From Theristus sp. LFF4_11 (Eukaryota > Nematoda > Chromadorea > Monhysterida > Xyalidae): 64,000 bases of DNA. Shown here piece by piece: positions 12,060-24,500 of this stretch; position 1 is the first letter of the stretch, and every line of letters starts with the position of its first letter. The stretch covers positions 124,001 through 188,000 of the forward strand of contig JASANC010002349.1 in the NCBI GenBank assembly GCA_030248135.1. Direction: 5' to 3'. Made by a program: the position numbers and the translations under genes. The notes under the pieces were generated by a model that saw only the letters and a list, made by a program, of their open reading frames with translations, searched no databases and was not told the DNA's origin.

Positions 12060-12296
12060 ATGCAAACGCGAAGCGTGTTTCTACTGGTGGTTGTGACATT
12101 GTGCGCACTGTTGGCCGATGTTGCCGACAGCCGAATGCGTCTGCGCTCGTATCCCGGTGAGCGACTGGCAGCAACGCGCGCAGTCTGGCTGCACGATCTC
12201 GTTGGCACGGGCGAGCCGAAACGGGCAGCGCTGCTGGCAAGGCATGCAAAGTCAGACCAACATTACCGCAGAATGCTGATGGACCGCATCGGCTGA
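12060..12296 (+). CDS. Small secreted peptide precursor, candidate prohormone
   Basis: A 78-residue frame: signal peptide MQTRSVFLLVVVTLCALLA, then a basic, cysteine-free peptide of about 54 residues. It holds a GEPKR segment with a dibasic KR and ends ...MLMDRIG-stop. A C-terminal glycine directly before the stop is the usual donor for peptide amidation, and KR is a prohormone-convertase type site, so processing to an amidated ~23-mer is possible. A block AVWLHDLVG is reminiscent of the helical receptor-binding part of PTH/PTHrP (FFLHHLIA), but this short likeness may be chance. AATAAA follows near 12448. The gene is intronless as seen and sits between ANKFY1 and XRN2. Alternative: a small secreted protein with no hormonal role. 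Confidence 0.55.
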   Translation: MQTRSVFLLVVVTLCALLADVADSRMRLRSYPGERLAATRAVWLHDLVGTGEPKRAALLARHAKSDQHYRRMLMDRIG

Positions 12297-12870
12297 TGTG
12301 ATCCGTGCCGGCTTGGTGTGCTTTCTCAAAATCAACCGTGAAAGCGTATGCATGATTCTCTGTTCTCATTCTCAATCAACAAAAAACGGTGTTTACTCCC
12401 GTGGATACAGACATTATACGTTTTTAGAGGGACAGTTTCGAACCTAAAATAAAAGAACAACGTATTCGGCTATTCAAAACCACATTTTTAGCAATATCTA
12501 TAATGCGGCCACCGATGTCTATTTTTCACTTTTTTTTATTTCATTCCATTTTGGTCTTTGTTGGAAATGAAGTCAAAACAGAGAAACACGATGAAGGTTG
12601 AACGAGCCTCTCATGGAGATGCGCGGCATTATTTTTGAAAATAAAATCAACGTAAAATAAAAACCCCAACGATAAAACAATCAAATGAAAAAGCAAACAA
12701 CGACAAACAACTAAACATAAAAAACCCATCACGGCCTCAGACAATGAAACAACATTGAATAAAGCAGAAACAATACCCTTTCTATTGTCATTTTTTTGAG
12801 TTCTGCGATTCAATGCGTTTGCAGACGTCGAAAGGAAGCTAGTATCAATTCAAAATACCGTAAATAGACT
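12297..12870. other. Intergenic, AT-rich
   Basis: No coding frame with support. Contains the poly(A) signal of the peptide gene and A-rich tracts. Confidence 0.45.
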
Positions 12871-12876
12871 ATTTGG

Positions 12877-12962
12877 GGACTCGGATCACTTTACCAATTT
12901 TGAATTCCCGCGTCATGCATGGAACTGTTGACCTATCTATGGGCGCATTGAGTCTCGGGACC
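12877..12962 (-). repeat. Dispersed ~90-bp repeat H, copy 1
   Basis: Block with GGACTCGGATCACTTTACC, AATTTTGAATTCCCG, GTCATGCATG and GCGCATTGAGTCTCGG. Three more copies lie at about 27985-28077, 45068-45185 and 57700-57800 (two in the opposite sense). This copy is just downstream of the XRN2 stop codon. Confidence 0.65.
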
Positions 12963-12995
12963 AAAATAAAAGATTCAAAGTAAAAAAAAACAGGA

Positions 12996-15900
12996 TTAAA
13001 AATAATCTCGTGCGGCCGGTCTACCCCGTGAAGCGCCCCTCTGATTCTGGTTATACGGATGATAACGGGGCTGCTGCTGTTGCTGTCTGTACTCATTGAA
13101 GTGTGCTGGCCTGTAGCCACCCTGTTGCGCTTGCCAGGCCTGCTGAGGTGAAGCAGCCCCATACAAGCCAGGTCTCTGTTGGTACTGGTAATTGTGTTGA
13201 GCTTGCTGATACTGACGGGCAGCGCCATAGAACGAGCCACGCTCACTCCATGGCTGCTGCTGGTGTGTCCTGGTGTTGCGCTGCAACGGTGATGATCGAT
13301 TGTTGTAACTGGCACGGCCTTGCTGAGCGCTCAGTGGGGGTGGCATGCGCGAGTACTGGCCACTGCCTGCATGTTAACATTGCATTTCGTGCATTCATGA
13401 ATGAAATGAATCTGGCAACATAGCGTTTGGCTGCGCTTGCACCAATGATTCAAACTACTACGCAGCCAATCAGCGGGTTGCCTACGATTGCGTCCGGCCA
13501 GGGACATACCAGCAGCAGCGCCAGCGTAATGCCCGAGCATTCTGTGCGCGGCCGGCTGCAGCTGCGCGCGCTCTCTGTTCGGCGTGAATGCGGTCTGTGG
13601 CCGGTGCTGCTGTGCGCTGTGCATTCTGTGCCAGTCCTCGGCCTTCAGCGTCGCCGGCGGGTCGACGGCGCCGGGCAGCCGTGCTGCCGAGAACACGTGG
13701 CCGCGCGCGAATGCGGGGTCTGCGAACTGGACGCAGAGTGTGCGGTTGTGCGTGAGGTCACCGGCAAGCGCCCTGGCCGCCGGCGTCTCGAACGGCGAGC
13801 GCACGAGCGCGTCCGGCGGCACGTGGTGCTTGTCGCGGCGCACGCTGCCCGCCATTCCGAAGGCCAACTGCGGGTTCAATGAAATCTCGACGCTTGCTGA
13901 TGGCGAGCTGTCATCGTCGTACATGGACAGGATGAACTCGTAAGCGGCGTGCTTGCAGCCGACGAACAAGCGGTCAGCGCCGCGACAGTTGCGCTCGCGT
14001 TCCGCGTCGCTCAGTTGGCCGTAGACGGACGACAACGCGGCGAGCAGGCGGCGCTCTTCGACAAACGGAAGCAGTGCAACACCCTGTACACAAAACAACA
14101 CAGACGTAACTCCTTGAGAAACAAGTAGAACGCGAAAACACATTTATACTGATCACTGAATTTCATGTTGCAAAACATTGTTTATACCTGCCACGCGAAT
14201 TTCTTTCCATTGAGATCAATTTTGAAATCATCGGGATAGAAATCAATGATCGGTGACTCAATGTCAATCATCAGTTGCTGCCATGGCTCCGGCAAATGTT
14301 GACGACTTGCAGCGGGGAACACACCTGCACGAAAAAATACAGTGTTCCTCAAAATTGCAGAACACAATGAAGTGGTTGTGTTACGCGAAAGAGGCAAAGA
14401 AATAATGAAACGCAGCAGCTTTGTTTCTGTTGAGAATTCATACCCATGAGCTGCTCGAGCGGCTTAAATGGCTCTGTGTTAGTCTCAAAGTCAATTTTCA
14501 AGTCAGCCAGATTCATGAAATCTGAAGCAAACGGCGCATAGTGGAACGGAAAGAACCTGCAAAAAAGAAACCACGCGAAGTGAGAACCGTTTGATTAGCA
14601 ATATGTAAATACTGGAAAACCAACTCAAAGAAAACCCAATTTACTGACCATTTCCAGCTGGCACAGCCTTGGTAGTAATAACGGAGTACCCAGCAAAGAC
14701 CCTCCACATACGCGTGCGCTACCGCTTGACGGAATTTCAGGTCATCGGACGATACTTCGAACTTTGACTGAAAATTGGAGAATCGTTGAAAAACCTGACA
14801 GGAAGTGAAACAACCGGATTCCACGTTTCTTGCAAAACTCGCAAACGCACCTGGTAATAGCGCTCTTTCCAGCCTTCCTCAAACAAGCGAATTTCATCGA
14901 ACGGTTCCGGATCTGAGTCAGAGTCCTCAGTCTGCGACTGTTCTCGTGGCCGTTTCCGCGGGTTTGCATCGGTGGACGTGCCATTTTTCGCATCGCTACC
15001 ATCCATTAAAAATGACTTGAGCTGCTTGGCGGCATCCGTGTTGGCGAGGTCCGTTTGCGAATGACTGTGCCGTTCCAGGCCTGAATCAATGGACTGTGCG
15101 ATCAGTGAAACTGGCACGTTCGACTCAACTGAACCAAACAACGCAAGCACACTCTGAAACTGCGTGCTTTGCCAGTCACAATAAATTTCAGTTGTTTTTC
15201 GTAGCACTGCATTGCATCAAAGAAATGGTCTGTGCACCAATAAGCGTAAGACATAATAACCGCAGTTAGAGAGAGTGCGATGCAGAAGTGCTGCTGTGAA
15301 CTACGGAACGTACTGCTTTTGCGTATGGTGTACGCGTGATGACGTGCGTTGCGCACCGGCTGCTGTTGACTGATTGGCTGCGGGGCAAACAAGCCGGGCA
15401 GAGGCAGATGGGCATGGCCTCCGCCACGTCGCCCACCGGGGGCACTGCGTGCTCGCTCACGTCTCCGCTGCTGCTTGCGGCGTTGCTGGAAGCACGCATA
15501 AATATAAAAACAGCATTTTACAGAACTGACACGAGACGTCTGGGTTTGTTGTTGTAACACTGCACCACAACAGAAAACACTGTCTGCGACAAGTGCAGCT
15601 GTAACCTTGAATTTCACGTTGTCTTGTTGACGGCGAATGAATATTTCGTCTTCGACCTTTCCCAGCTCAGACAGTATCACCTGCACCCGATTCAGATTCA
15701 CAATGCCGTCTTTCGTCAAATAACCGCCCGTTTTGTACACAGCGTCTTTGTACAATTTCACCAGTCGGTCGATCGCGCCTGACGAGAATGGAAACGTTGT
15801 GGATAAATTACAACGCAGCTTGTGACGATCATCAGCAGCAGCATCATGTTGTTGTTGATCACCACCAGTGCGCACGGTGTCCGTGTCACACTAATCAACA

Positions 15901-18629
15901 CTTTTGATTCGCTCAGACTGCTGCCCCACTCAGCAACTCCAATGAGCGCCATGGTTCAAAATGGACCAGTACGAATCAAGGTTCACCCTCGCGTATTTCG
16001 AGCGACGGCAGATGCGGCAGGAAGTCGTTGCCGACAAAGAAACACATGAACACCCAGTCGTCGATGGCACGCTCAAAGTCGAACGTGAACGGCAGGTTCG
16101 GCATCTGCAGCTCACGGTACAAATACTCACGGAGCACGCAGAGACGCAGGAAGATGAAGTTCTTCTGGCACATGTCCGGTGTCGCAACCTGACGCAGAAC
16201 AACAACACGGACGTACGTAGTCAGAACATCTACTACGATAAGCTAAAACTGGCAATGGGATCAGACTGAGAATAAGTCTGAGCCACCTCTTCGCCTGGTT
16301 GTGGTGCGGCGAGCCCTTGACAGTTCTGCAGTTCATGGCCGTACTGGCCACAAAGGTCGCACGGATGCTGCCGGTTTGGCACGAATTCCTCACGGATTAT
16401 TGTGAAGTTCGGCTCGTGCGTAGCCAAACCTGGCAAACGGCAGAATTATTGAAAATTGAAAAGATACTTGAAAATACCGCCCACCGTAACCAAAAGCTTG
16501 AATTGAATAACAGAGTGAGCGTTCAAAGTGAGTTGAAGCAATACAAACAACAGTACACTGAAGATGCATAACAAACCGCCAGCATAACAGTGTCGAGAAC
16601 GCACGTGTGCAGCAACCAACCGAGCATGATCAGGTCAGCGTCGGCGCCACAGAGGCAGTGCTGTGTGTTTGCGTCGTGCGAGGCGGTGGCGCGCTGCCGC
16701 CGTATGTAGTCCATGATCTTGTGCTCGCCCTCGCCAGGCACGTTCGCGTCCGACAGCACCACTTGTATGTGCGCCCAGGCGGCGTCGCTGTTGATGCGCT
16801 CGTGCACGTAGTACCGCAGACACTCGGCGAGTCGTGCCATGAACGGCGTGCCCGGCGTGATGCAGTTGCTGTCGAAGTGCTCCTCGTCGGCACGTGCCGG
16901 CGGCAGCGGAATCCCTTGCGACTCGAGTTCCGCTCGCACCTGCACAGCAAAGTCGAGTGAACAGCACTGGGTGCTGTTGAGACAGGTTTCGCTTGATTAA
17001 TTTGTTCATTGGAGCATGAGCATTTGTGCAAGTTGGAATAGACGAGGCCGTGCAGGTTTTCAAGATCAAAGACCAAGGCAACTGTTGCACATCAATCTCG
17101 TTGGACCGGCACAGACACGAAAAATGCATTCTGAACAACAGGGACAATTCAAAAAGGTTGACAATAAGGTCTGATTGCTTTATTGATTCAGTTTGTTGAT
17201 TGTTATTCCGTAAATAAGTTTGTGTTCAAGTTTTGTATTCAACTGGTTCAGGAGGGGCACATCACTGATGAGGCCACCCCTCTTCTGCATATGATGTTGC
17301 CAAGGCCGAAATGCAGAGAACCATTCTACAATTTGGTTGATTCGCGTGCGTGAATTCACAAGCACACAAGAACACTGAAATGTGTGCGCCTTCAGCAGCA
17401 CACTGCACTCAGAGAGCGACAACAAAGCGAAAGCCGACCGAGGCAATCTGCTCGCGTTTCTCGCGACTGTCCTTTGCGGCACGAAAGCGCCGACTCCGCT
17501 GCTGGTTCATCTTTGCGCGCGGTGCGACGCCGTCGATGGCCATGTAGAGCAGGCGGCGGGGTCGCACGATCGCGAACAGACGGTCGATGTACGCGAAGAT
17601 CAGCAACATCATCTCCTCCTCGTTCTTCGGCGCCGCTCGATCCTCCGGATGGCAGCACGGGTGAATGATGCCTGAGCGCACGGGCGAATCGTTTCAACAA
17701 TCGCTACTGCTTATAAATCGTAATCAGTAGCGAAAGCGGGACCTTGGGTGAGGGGGGGGGGTTGCCAAATTTTAGAGGGGGGTGTCAGGTGCCTTCTCGG
17801 TGAGGGGGGGGGTGCACGGGCAGCAAATTTTCCTGAGGGGGTGCACTGGCAGAAAAATTTCGTGAGGGGTGGTGCACGGGATCGCACGGGCAATACCAAA
17901 TTTTTGCCTCAGAAAAACACAGAAATTCTTGTAAAATACAGAATATTTTGTGCAAACAAGCTGCTTGTTTGGTCAGAAACAACAAAATCTATGCAGGGAC
18001 AGACACAAACGTCAAGAAAAATGCAAAAATTACGGTATTTTTGGGAAAAATTGAGATGAGATTGACCACCGTGAGGGGGGGTGCAATCCCGTGTTTTCTC
18101 GCGGAGGGGGGTGGGGGGAGTCTAGTACCCGTGTCGAGGTAAAGGGGGGAGGGGGGTACACGGGTATCTGCCCGTGCACGGGCAGGATTTTCGGCTGAGG
18201 GGGGGGGGTGGACCCCCACCCCATCCGCAGTTTCGCTACTGATCGTAATCTATTCCACTGTCAATCGCTACTGCTCATAAATCGTAATCTATTCCACTGT
18301 CAATCGCTACTGCTCATAAATCGTAATCTATTCCACTGTTCGTCGGTGCACACTCAAGCCAACGTGATTACCTTGTTGATCTATCTCATTTCGTCTGCTC
18401 AAAACCAACGAAAAACGTGAACTGGACATAAGTCGCCAAAATCAGAAACAACACACAAACCATTCATATCAAGATACAAGTTGTCGAACTCGATGCCATT
18501 CGGGTTCGGTTCGGTTGCATTCACTGGCACCTTGGTGCCGTCGATTTCTTGCGGTTTGTTTTCGACGCAGTTCACCACAATTGACGGATATTTGCGACTT
18601 AACCAACGAAAGAATGCTGGTACACCCAT
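12996..18629 (-). CDS. XRN2: 5'-3' exoribonuclease 2 (XRN2)
   Basis: Nuclear 5'-3' exoribonuclease that degrades 5'-monophosphate RNA, acting in transcription termination, rRNA processing and miRNA turnover. Thirteen exons (minus strand) join in frame: 18629-18461, 17671-17439, 16939-16621, 16429-16287, 16188-15987, 15778-15606, 15485-15314, 15128-14851, 14767-14649, 14556-14444, 14324-14188, 14083-13510, 13366-12996; about 1,000 residues, near the 950 of vertebrate XRN2. Visible signatures: N-terminal [62 protein letters not shown], a CCHC knuckle [29 protein letters not shown] and [13 protein letters not shown]. The acidic catalytic residues of the XRN nuclease site are intact. The C-terminus is Q/Y/R-rich and ends GRPAARDYF. 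The CCHC knuckle and the LEIRE junction separate it from cytoplasmic XRN1. Intron 1 carries a hAT MITE. Confidence 0.95.
17690..18340. repeat. 39-bp tandem repeat interrupted by the hAT MITE
   Basis: Units containing ATCGTAATCTATTCCACTG and TCAATCGCTACTGCTCATAA start at 18242, 18281 and 18320; a further partial unit lies left of the MITE at about 17695-17724. The period is exactly 39 bases. It lies in XRN2 intron 1. Confidence 0.85.
17725..18241. mobile_element. hAT-type MITE, family E, in XRN2 intron 1
   Basis: Ends CAGTAGCGAAAG...TTTCGCTACTG are inverted repeats, flanked by a perfect 8-bp duplication ATCGTAAT (17717-17724 and 18242-18249). Both features are typical of hAT elements. The interior holds long G runs alternating with TGCACGGGCAG-type motifs, no transposase. 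Other copies: 51374-52638 and 55610-56174. It split a 39-bp tandem repeat. Confidence 0.92.
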
Positions 18630-18759
18630 TTTACTTTTTTACACTATTCCGACGATAGTTCGTACCGCACAAGGTTGAGTTGAATTAGAAGAACTGCAAA
18701 TAAAATGGAATATGATTTCAGATGAGTTTTCCGTTGCATGAAAGAATAGCAGTACCAAA

Positions 18760-18835
18760 GACGTGGGGGGTACACCCCCGGGACCCCCCCAGAGCACCCG
18801 AGACCTCCGCGTGGGGGGGGGGTCACGCGTAGGGT
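18760..18835. mobile_element. Fragment of G-rich MITE family G
   Basis: AGTACCAAAGACG followed by G and C runs and AGAGCACCCGAGACCTCCGC, the same order as in the full copy beginning at 32305. The other end is missing. Confidence 0.55.
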
Positions 18836-19024
18836 TAGGGGCTTTGAAAAAAATTTTTTTGGATTTTTTTTCAAACTTAAAAATTCTTCTACTTTGCTCT
18901 GAAAATTCGATTTATGGCATATCATGCCTCTTCCAGTGTTTTCGGACTCCCTGACCCTGATTACGATTCAACGATTCAACGTTTATCGTACAAAAGTAGT
19001 GATACGATGCCGAAGCATCGAAAT

Positions 19025-19669
19025 TAGGGTTGTTAAAAAAAACAAAAATCGTCATTTTTGTTTTTTTTTAATTTAAAAAAAAATTTCAAAAATCAAAGTT
19101 GTGCTAAATCAATCAGGGAGTCCGAAGAACCACATATGATATGCAAGCGCCTCCCGAATGACTCCCATATGACGGAACTTTGCAGATTTTGTTTTGGTGA
19201 CCTCAATTACCCCTTTTCCAAACCGTCACCATGCCTCTTCTTGTGTTTTGACCTCCAAAACGTCACTAATTGTCCCCAGCTAAACTAATGCTAAAGTGAA
19301 GACCAACATACCGCCTTGAAATTCGATCAATTCTTCTGATGGTGTCGCGACGACACGACACGAAGCAGCAAGCAACCAGACAACGTAGCGCTTGCAAACG
19401 GAGCAGCGAGCACAATCGGACGCTCTGCGAGGCGAATCGTCACCTTATCTGCATCGGAAATGGTAGGCCAAGCTTTGGGACGCTCAAAAACTTCATCGCA
19501 GATGTTGTCGTAGCCTAAAATCAGTCGGTAAAACGGCCCAAAATCGACTGCTAAAGGTTTTACGAGCATATTAGAGGAAAATTTTTCGAATTAAAAAAAA
19601 AATCGGCATTTTTGTTTTTTTTAATCACTTTTTTAAAAAAAAAAATTTCATTTTTGTTTAACAACCCTA
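19025..19669. mobile_element. hAT-like MITE, family B, complete copy
   Basis: Inverted ends TAGGGTTGTTAAA / TTTAACAACCCTA and a perfect 8-bp duplication ATCGAAAT (19017-19024, 19670-19677). The 645-bp interior includes GTCCGAAGAACCACATATG and a GTGTCGCGACGACACGAC block. No transposase. At least six full or partial copies occur in the window. Confidence 0.92.
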
Positions 19670-21057
19670 ATCGAAATAGGTAATACCGGTTAGTACAAAA
19701 TACAATGAAACAATCAATAACATCACGCATTCACCACCACACGAACAAAACACGATGAACTGACTGAGCTGAGATTCTGAGAATTTGAATTTTGAACTTT
19801 TTTCAAAACAAACAAGTTATCAATCACGAAAACTGTCACACACACGACGAAACATTAACAAATAAAATAACGGGTCAAGACAAAACCCCTCCCCTCCCCT
19901 CCCCTCCTCCTTTTTGTAGGACAAAACCCCTCCCCTCCCCTCCCCTCCCCTCCTGAGACAGGACAAAACCCCTCCCCTCCTCCAACAAAAATTCAAAAAA
20001 TGTCAAATTTTGATTTTTAAGGATTACGGTAACTCCGGCAGTGGGTCTCGACACGAATCACACAGGTTACGGTAATTTTGGGTCTTGACACGAAGTTGCT
20101 GAAAACCACTTTGTTTCTTGTGAATAACAGTTGAAACCTTTCAGAAACATGCAGCATTATAACAGAATGTCAAAAAATCGGACGTCAAGGGTTACGGTAA
20201 CTCTGCAGTGGGTCTCGACACGATTTTTTAAAAACGTCCCTAATTGCCAAAAAAGCTACTAGAATGATAGATACCGTTCAAATGATTGCATAAAACGGTC
20301 ATATGTCGGTTTGGTTTGGTCTGGTTTGGTCACACGGGTTACGGTAGCGATTGTTTTGGGTCTTGACACGAAGTTGCTGAAAACCATTCTGTTTCTTGTG
20401 AATAACAGCTTTAGAAACATGCAAGATTATAACAAAATGTCAAAAAATCAGATGTCAAGGAGTGCGCAAATATCAAGTTTTTTATTGAGTTGGTTGCAGC
20501 TGAAGTTGCAGTTTGGAAGCATTCAAACGAGCATGAAATAACAACAAACGAATAGTGCTAATGCACCACCGCCGCTGTACAGTAAACTTGCGAACGCACC
20601 GTACATAGAGTAAGAATACAACGGAAGAAAACCATTTTTATTTTACCATGAAATTATGTCTGGGTTTTTTAATCGACTGTGTTCGGCCAGTTTCAGATGA
20701 TCGCCGAAAATCAACTTGTTTTTTTGTTTTCATGTGCCTACTTTTGTTTTTTACAGTCTATCTCGCTAAGCTTCAAACATTTCCACACTGTTCACACATT
20801 TCGTTCTCAGCGTTGTATGTATGTTCTTGTCGTATTATGTTTTTTTTCATTCATTTTGTATACTTTTTCCTCATAATGCATTAATTTTTATGCATCTCAC
20901 CACACAGGCACGTTAATGTTCGGAGCATTTATAAAGTTGAATGTTTATTTCTAATGTTTGTGCTTTTGTTACTGTATGACACGTGTGTCGACTACATACA
21001 TATTGCTTTTGACTCTGTTTAAATTTTAGCTGCTTTGCCATCTTTCGTTCATGCATA

Positions 21058-21499
21058 CCGTATTACCTCTAATAAACCCCCATGGGGGTTTATTTCTTCA
21101 GCGACTTCTGGGGGTGGGGGTTTATTTTTGGGGGGGGCTTTATTTTGGGGGGGTTTATTTGGAAACCATTTTTAGGAGTGGGCAAAATGGCAAAAATACC
21201 TTCCATGACAGGAAGGAAGTCGCAGAAACTTCTACTCTACATAGAAATTTCCTTTTACAACAGCCTTTTGTAATGAAATTACCATTAACTCATCCATTTG
21301 GGGCCTTTGGTAGCACAATTTTATCATTTTCACTGCAACCAGCCACTGAATTCGCTGGGTATGTGTTTCAAACAGGTTTCAATAATCTCCCATGGGGGAT
21401 TATTTGGGGGGGGGGATTATTTGGAAACTTGTCGAGGGGGTGGGAGTTTATTTTTGGGGGGGGGGTTAATTTTGGGGGGGGTTAATAGAGGTAATACGG
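21058..21499. mobile_element. TA-type G-rich MITE, copy 1
   Basis: Inverted ends CCGTATTACCTCTAATAA / TTAATAGAGGTAATACGG flanked by TA on both sides, as in Tc1/mariner-type insertions. Subterminal AAACCCCCATGGGGGTTTATT hairpins and G runs surround a unique core. The apparent 144-residue glycine-rich frame here is a by-product of the G tracts. Second copy: 32957-33420. Confidence 0.88.
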
Positions 21500-21519
21500 T
21501 ACATGAAAAATTTTAGGTT

Positions 21520-24500
21520 TGTTCAACAAATCTTCTTGTGTTGTACTGTTTTGTATTTAATTGTTATGTTTCAACTGTTATTCACAAGAAACAAAGTGGT
21601 TTTCAGCAACTTTGTGTCAAGACCCAAAACAACCGCTACCGTAACCCGTGGGACCAAACTTCCGATATATGATCGTTTCATGCAATCATGTGAACGGTAT
21701 CTATCATTCTAGTAGCCTTTTCTGGCAATCAGGGACGTTTTTAAAAAATCGTGTCGAGACCACTGCAGAGTTACCGTAATCCTTGACATCAATATTTTGA
21801 CATTCTGTTACAATGCTGCATGTTTCTGAAACGTTTCAACTGTTATTCACAAGAAACAAAGTGGTTTTCTGCAACTTCGTGTCAAGACCCAAAACGACCG
21901 CTACCGTAACCCGTGGGACCAAACTTCCGATATATAACCGTTTCATGCAATCATGTGAACGGTGTCTATCATTCTAGTAGCTTTTTCTGGCAATCAGGGA
22001 CGTTTTTAAAAAATCGTGTCGAGACCCACTGCAGAGTTACCGTAATCCTTGGCAGTTGATTTTTTACATTCTGTTATGATGCTGCATGTTTCTGAAAGTT
22101 TCAACTGTTATTCACAAGAAACAAGGTGGTTTTCAGCAACTTCGTGTCAAGACCCAAAACGACCGCTACCGCAAGCCGAGTGACCAAACTTTCGACATAT
22201 GACCGTTTCATGCAATCATGTGAACGATATCTATCATTCTAGTAGCTTTTTCTGGCAATCAGGGACGTTTTTAAAAAATCGTGTCGAGACCCACTGCAGA
22301 GTTACCGTAATCCTTGACAGTTGATTTTTTTACATTCTGTTATGATGCTGAATGTTTCTGAAAGTTTCAACTGTTATTCACAAGAAACAAGGTGGTTTTC
22401 AGCAACTTCGTGTCAAGACCCAAAACGACCGCTACCGCAAGCCGAGTGACCAAACTTTTGACATATGACCGTTACATGCAATCATGTGAACGATATCTAT
22501 CATTCTAGTAGCTTTTCCTGGCAATCAGGGACGTTTTTAAAAAATCGTGTCGAGACCCACTGCAGAATTACCGTAATCTTTGACATTTAATTTTTTGACA
22601 TTCTGTTATAATGCTGCATGTTTCTGAAAGGTTTCAACTGTTATTCACAAGAAACAAAGTGGTTTTCAGCAACTTCGTGTCAAGACCCAAAACAACCGCT
22701 ACCGTAACCCGTGGGACCAAACTTCCGATATATGATCGTTTCATGCAATCATGTGAACGGTATCTATCATTCTAGTAGCTTTTTCTGGCAATCAGGGACG
22801 TTTTTAAAAAATCGTGTCGAGACCCACTGCAGAATTACCGTAAACCTTGACATCCGATTTTTTGACATTATGTTATAATGCTGCATGTTTCTGAAAGGTT
22901 TCAACTGTTATTCACAAGAAACAGAATGGTTTTCAGCAACTTCGTGTCAAGACCCAAAACAATCGCTACCGTAACCCGTGTGACCAAACTTCCGACATAT
23001 GACCGTTTTATGCAATCATGTGAACGGTATCTATCATTCTAGTAGCTTTTTCTGGCAATCAGGGACGTTTTTAAAAAATCGTGTCGAGACCACTGCAGAG
23101 TTACCGTAATCCTTGACAGTTGATTTTTTTACATTCTGTTATAATGTTGCATGTTTCTGAAAGGTTTCAACTGTTATTCACAAGAAACAAAGTGGTTTTC
23201 AACAACTTCGTGTCAAGACCCAAAACAATCGTTACCGTAACCGTGTGACCAAACTTCCGACATATGACCGTTTCTTGCAATCATTTGAACGGTATCTATC
23301 ATTCTAGTAGCTTTTCCTGGCAATTAGGGACGTTTTTAAAAAATCGTGTCGAGACCACTGTAGAGTTACCGTAATCCTTGACATCAATATTTTGACATTC
23401 TGTTACAATGCTGCATGTTTCTGAAAGGTTTCAACAGTTATTCACAAGAAACAAAGTGGTTTTCAACAACTTCGTGTCAAGACCCAAAACAATCGTTACC
23501 GTAACCGTGTGACCAAACTTCCGACATATGACCGTTTCTTGCAATCATTTGAACGGTATCTATCATTCTAGTAGCTTTTCCTGGCAATTAGGGACGTTTT
23601 TAAAAAATCGTGTCGAGACCCACTGCAGAGTTACCGTAATCCTTGACATCCGATTTTTCGACATTCTGTTATAATGCTGCATGTTTCTGAAAGGTTTCAA
23701 CTGTTATTCACAAGAAACAAAGTGGTTTTCAACAACTTCGTGTCAAGACCCAAAACAATCGTTACCGTAACCGTGTGACCAAACTTCCGACATATGACCG
23801 TTTCTTGCAATCATTTGAACGGTATCTATCATTCTAGTAGCTTTTCCTGGCAATTAGGGACGTTTTTAAAAAATCGTGTCGAGACCACTGTAGAGTTACC
23901 GTAATCCTTGACATCAATATTTTGACATTCTGTTACAATGCTGCATGTTTCTGAAAGGTTTCAACAGTTATTCACAAGAAACAAAGTGGTTTTCAACAAC
24001 TTCGTGTCAAGACCCAAAACAATCGTTACCGTAACCGTGTGACCAAACTTCCGACATATGACCGTTTCTTGCAATCATTTGAACGGTATCTATCATTCTA
24101 GTAGCTTTTCCTGGCAATTAGGGACGTTTTTAAAAAATCGTGTCGAGACCCACTGCAGAGTTACCGTAATCCTTGACATCCGATTTTTCGACATTCTGTT
24201 ATAATGCTGCATGTTTCTGAAAGGTTTCAACTGTTATTCACAAGAAACAAAGTGGTTTTCAGCAACTTTGTGTCAAGACCCAAAACAACCGCTACCGTAA
24301 CCCGTGGGACCAAACTTCCGATATATGATCGTTTCATGCAATCATGTGAACGGTATCTATCATTCTGGTAGCCTTTTCTGGCAATCAGGGACGTTTTAAA
24401 AAAAATCGTGTCGAGACCACTGCAGAGTTACCGTAATTTTTGACAGTTGATTTTTTTACATTCTGTTATGATGCTGCATGTTTCTGAAAGTTTCAACTGT

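Noticed and set aside
15102..15875. Single 257-residue gene on the minus strand
   Set aside because: It is a run-on of XRN2 exons 6 and 7 with their introns; donor and acceptor sites and the XRN2 frame split it.
19327..19569. Minus-strand 80-residue gene
   Set aside because: It lies wholly inside the family B MITE and recurs broken in every copy.
21051..21485. Glycine/phenylalanine-rich protein frame
   Set aside because: It is the translation of G runs of the TA-MITE; similar frames appear in every G-rich MITE.
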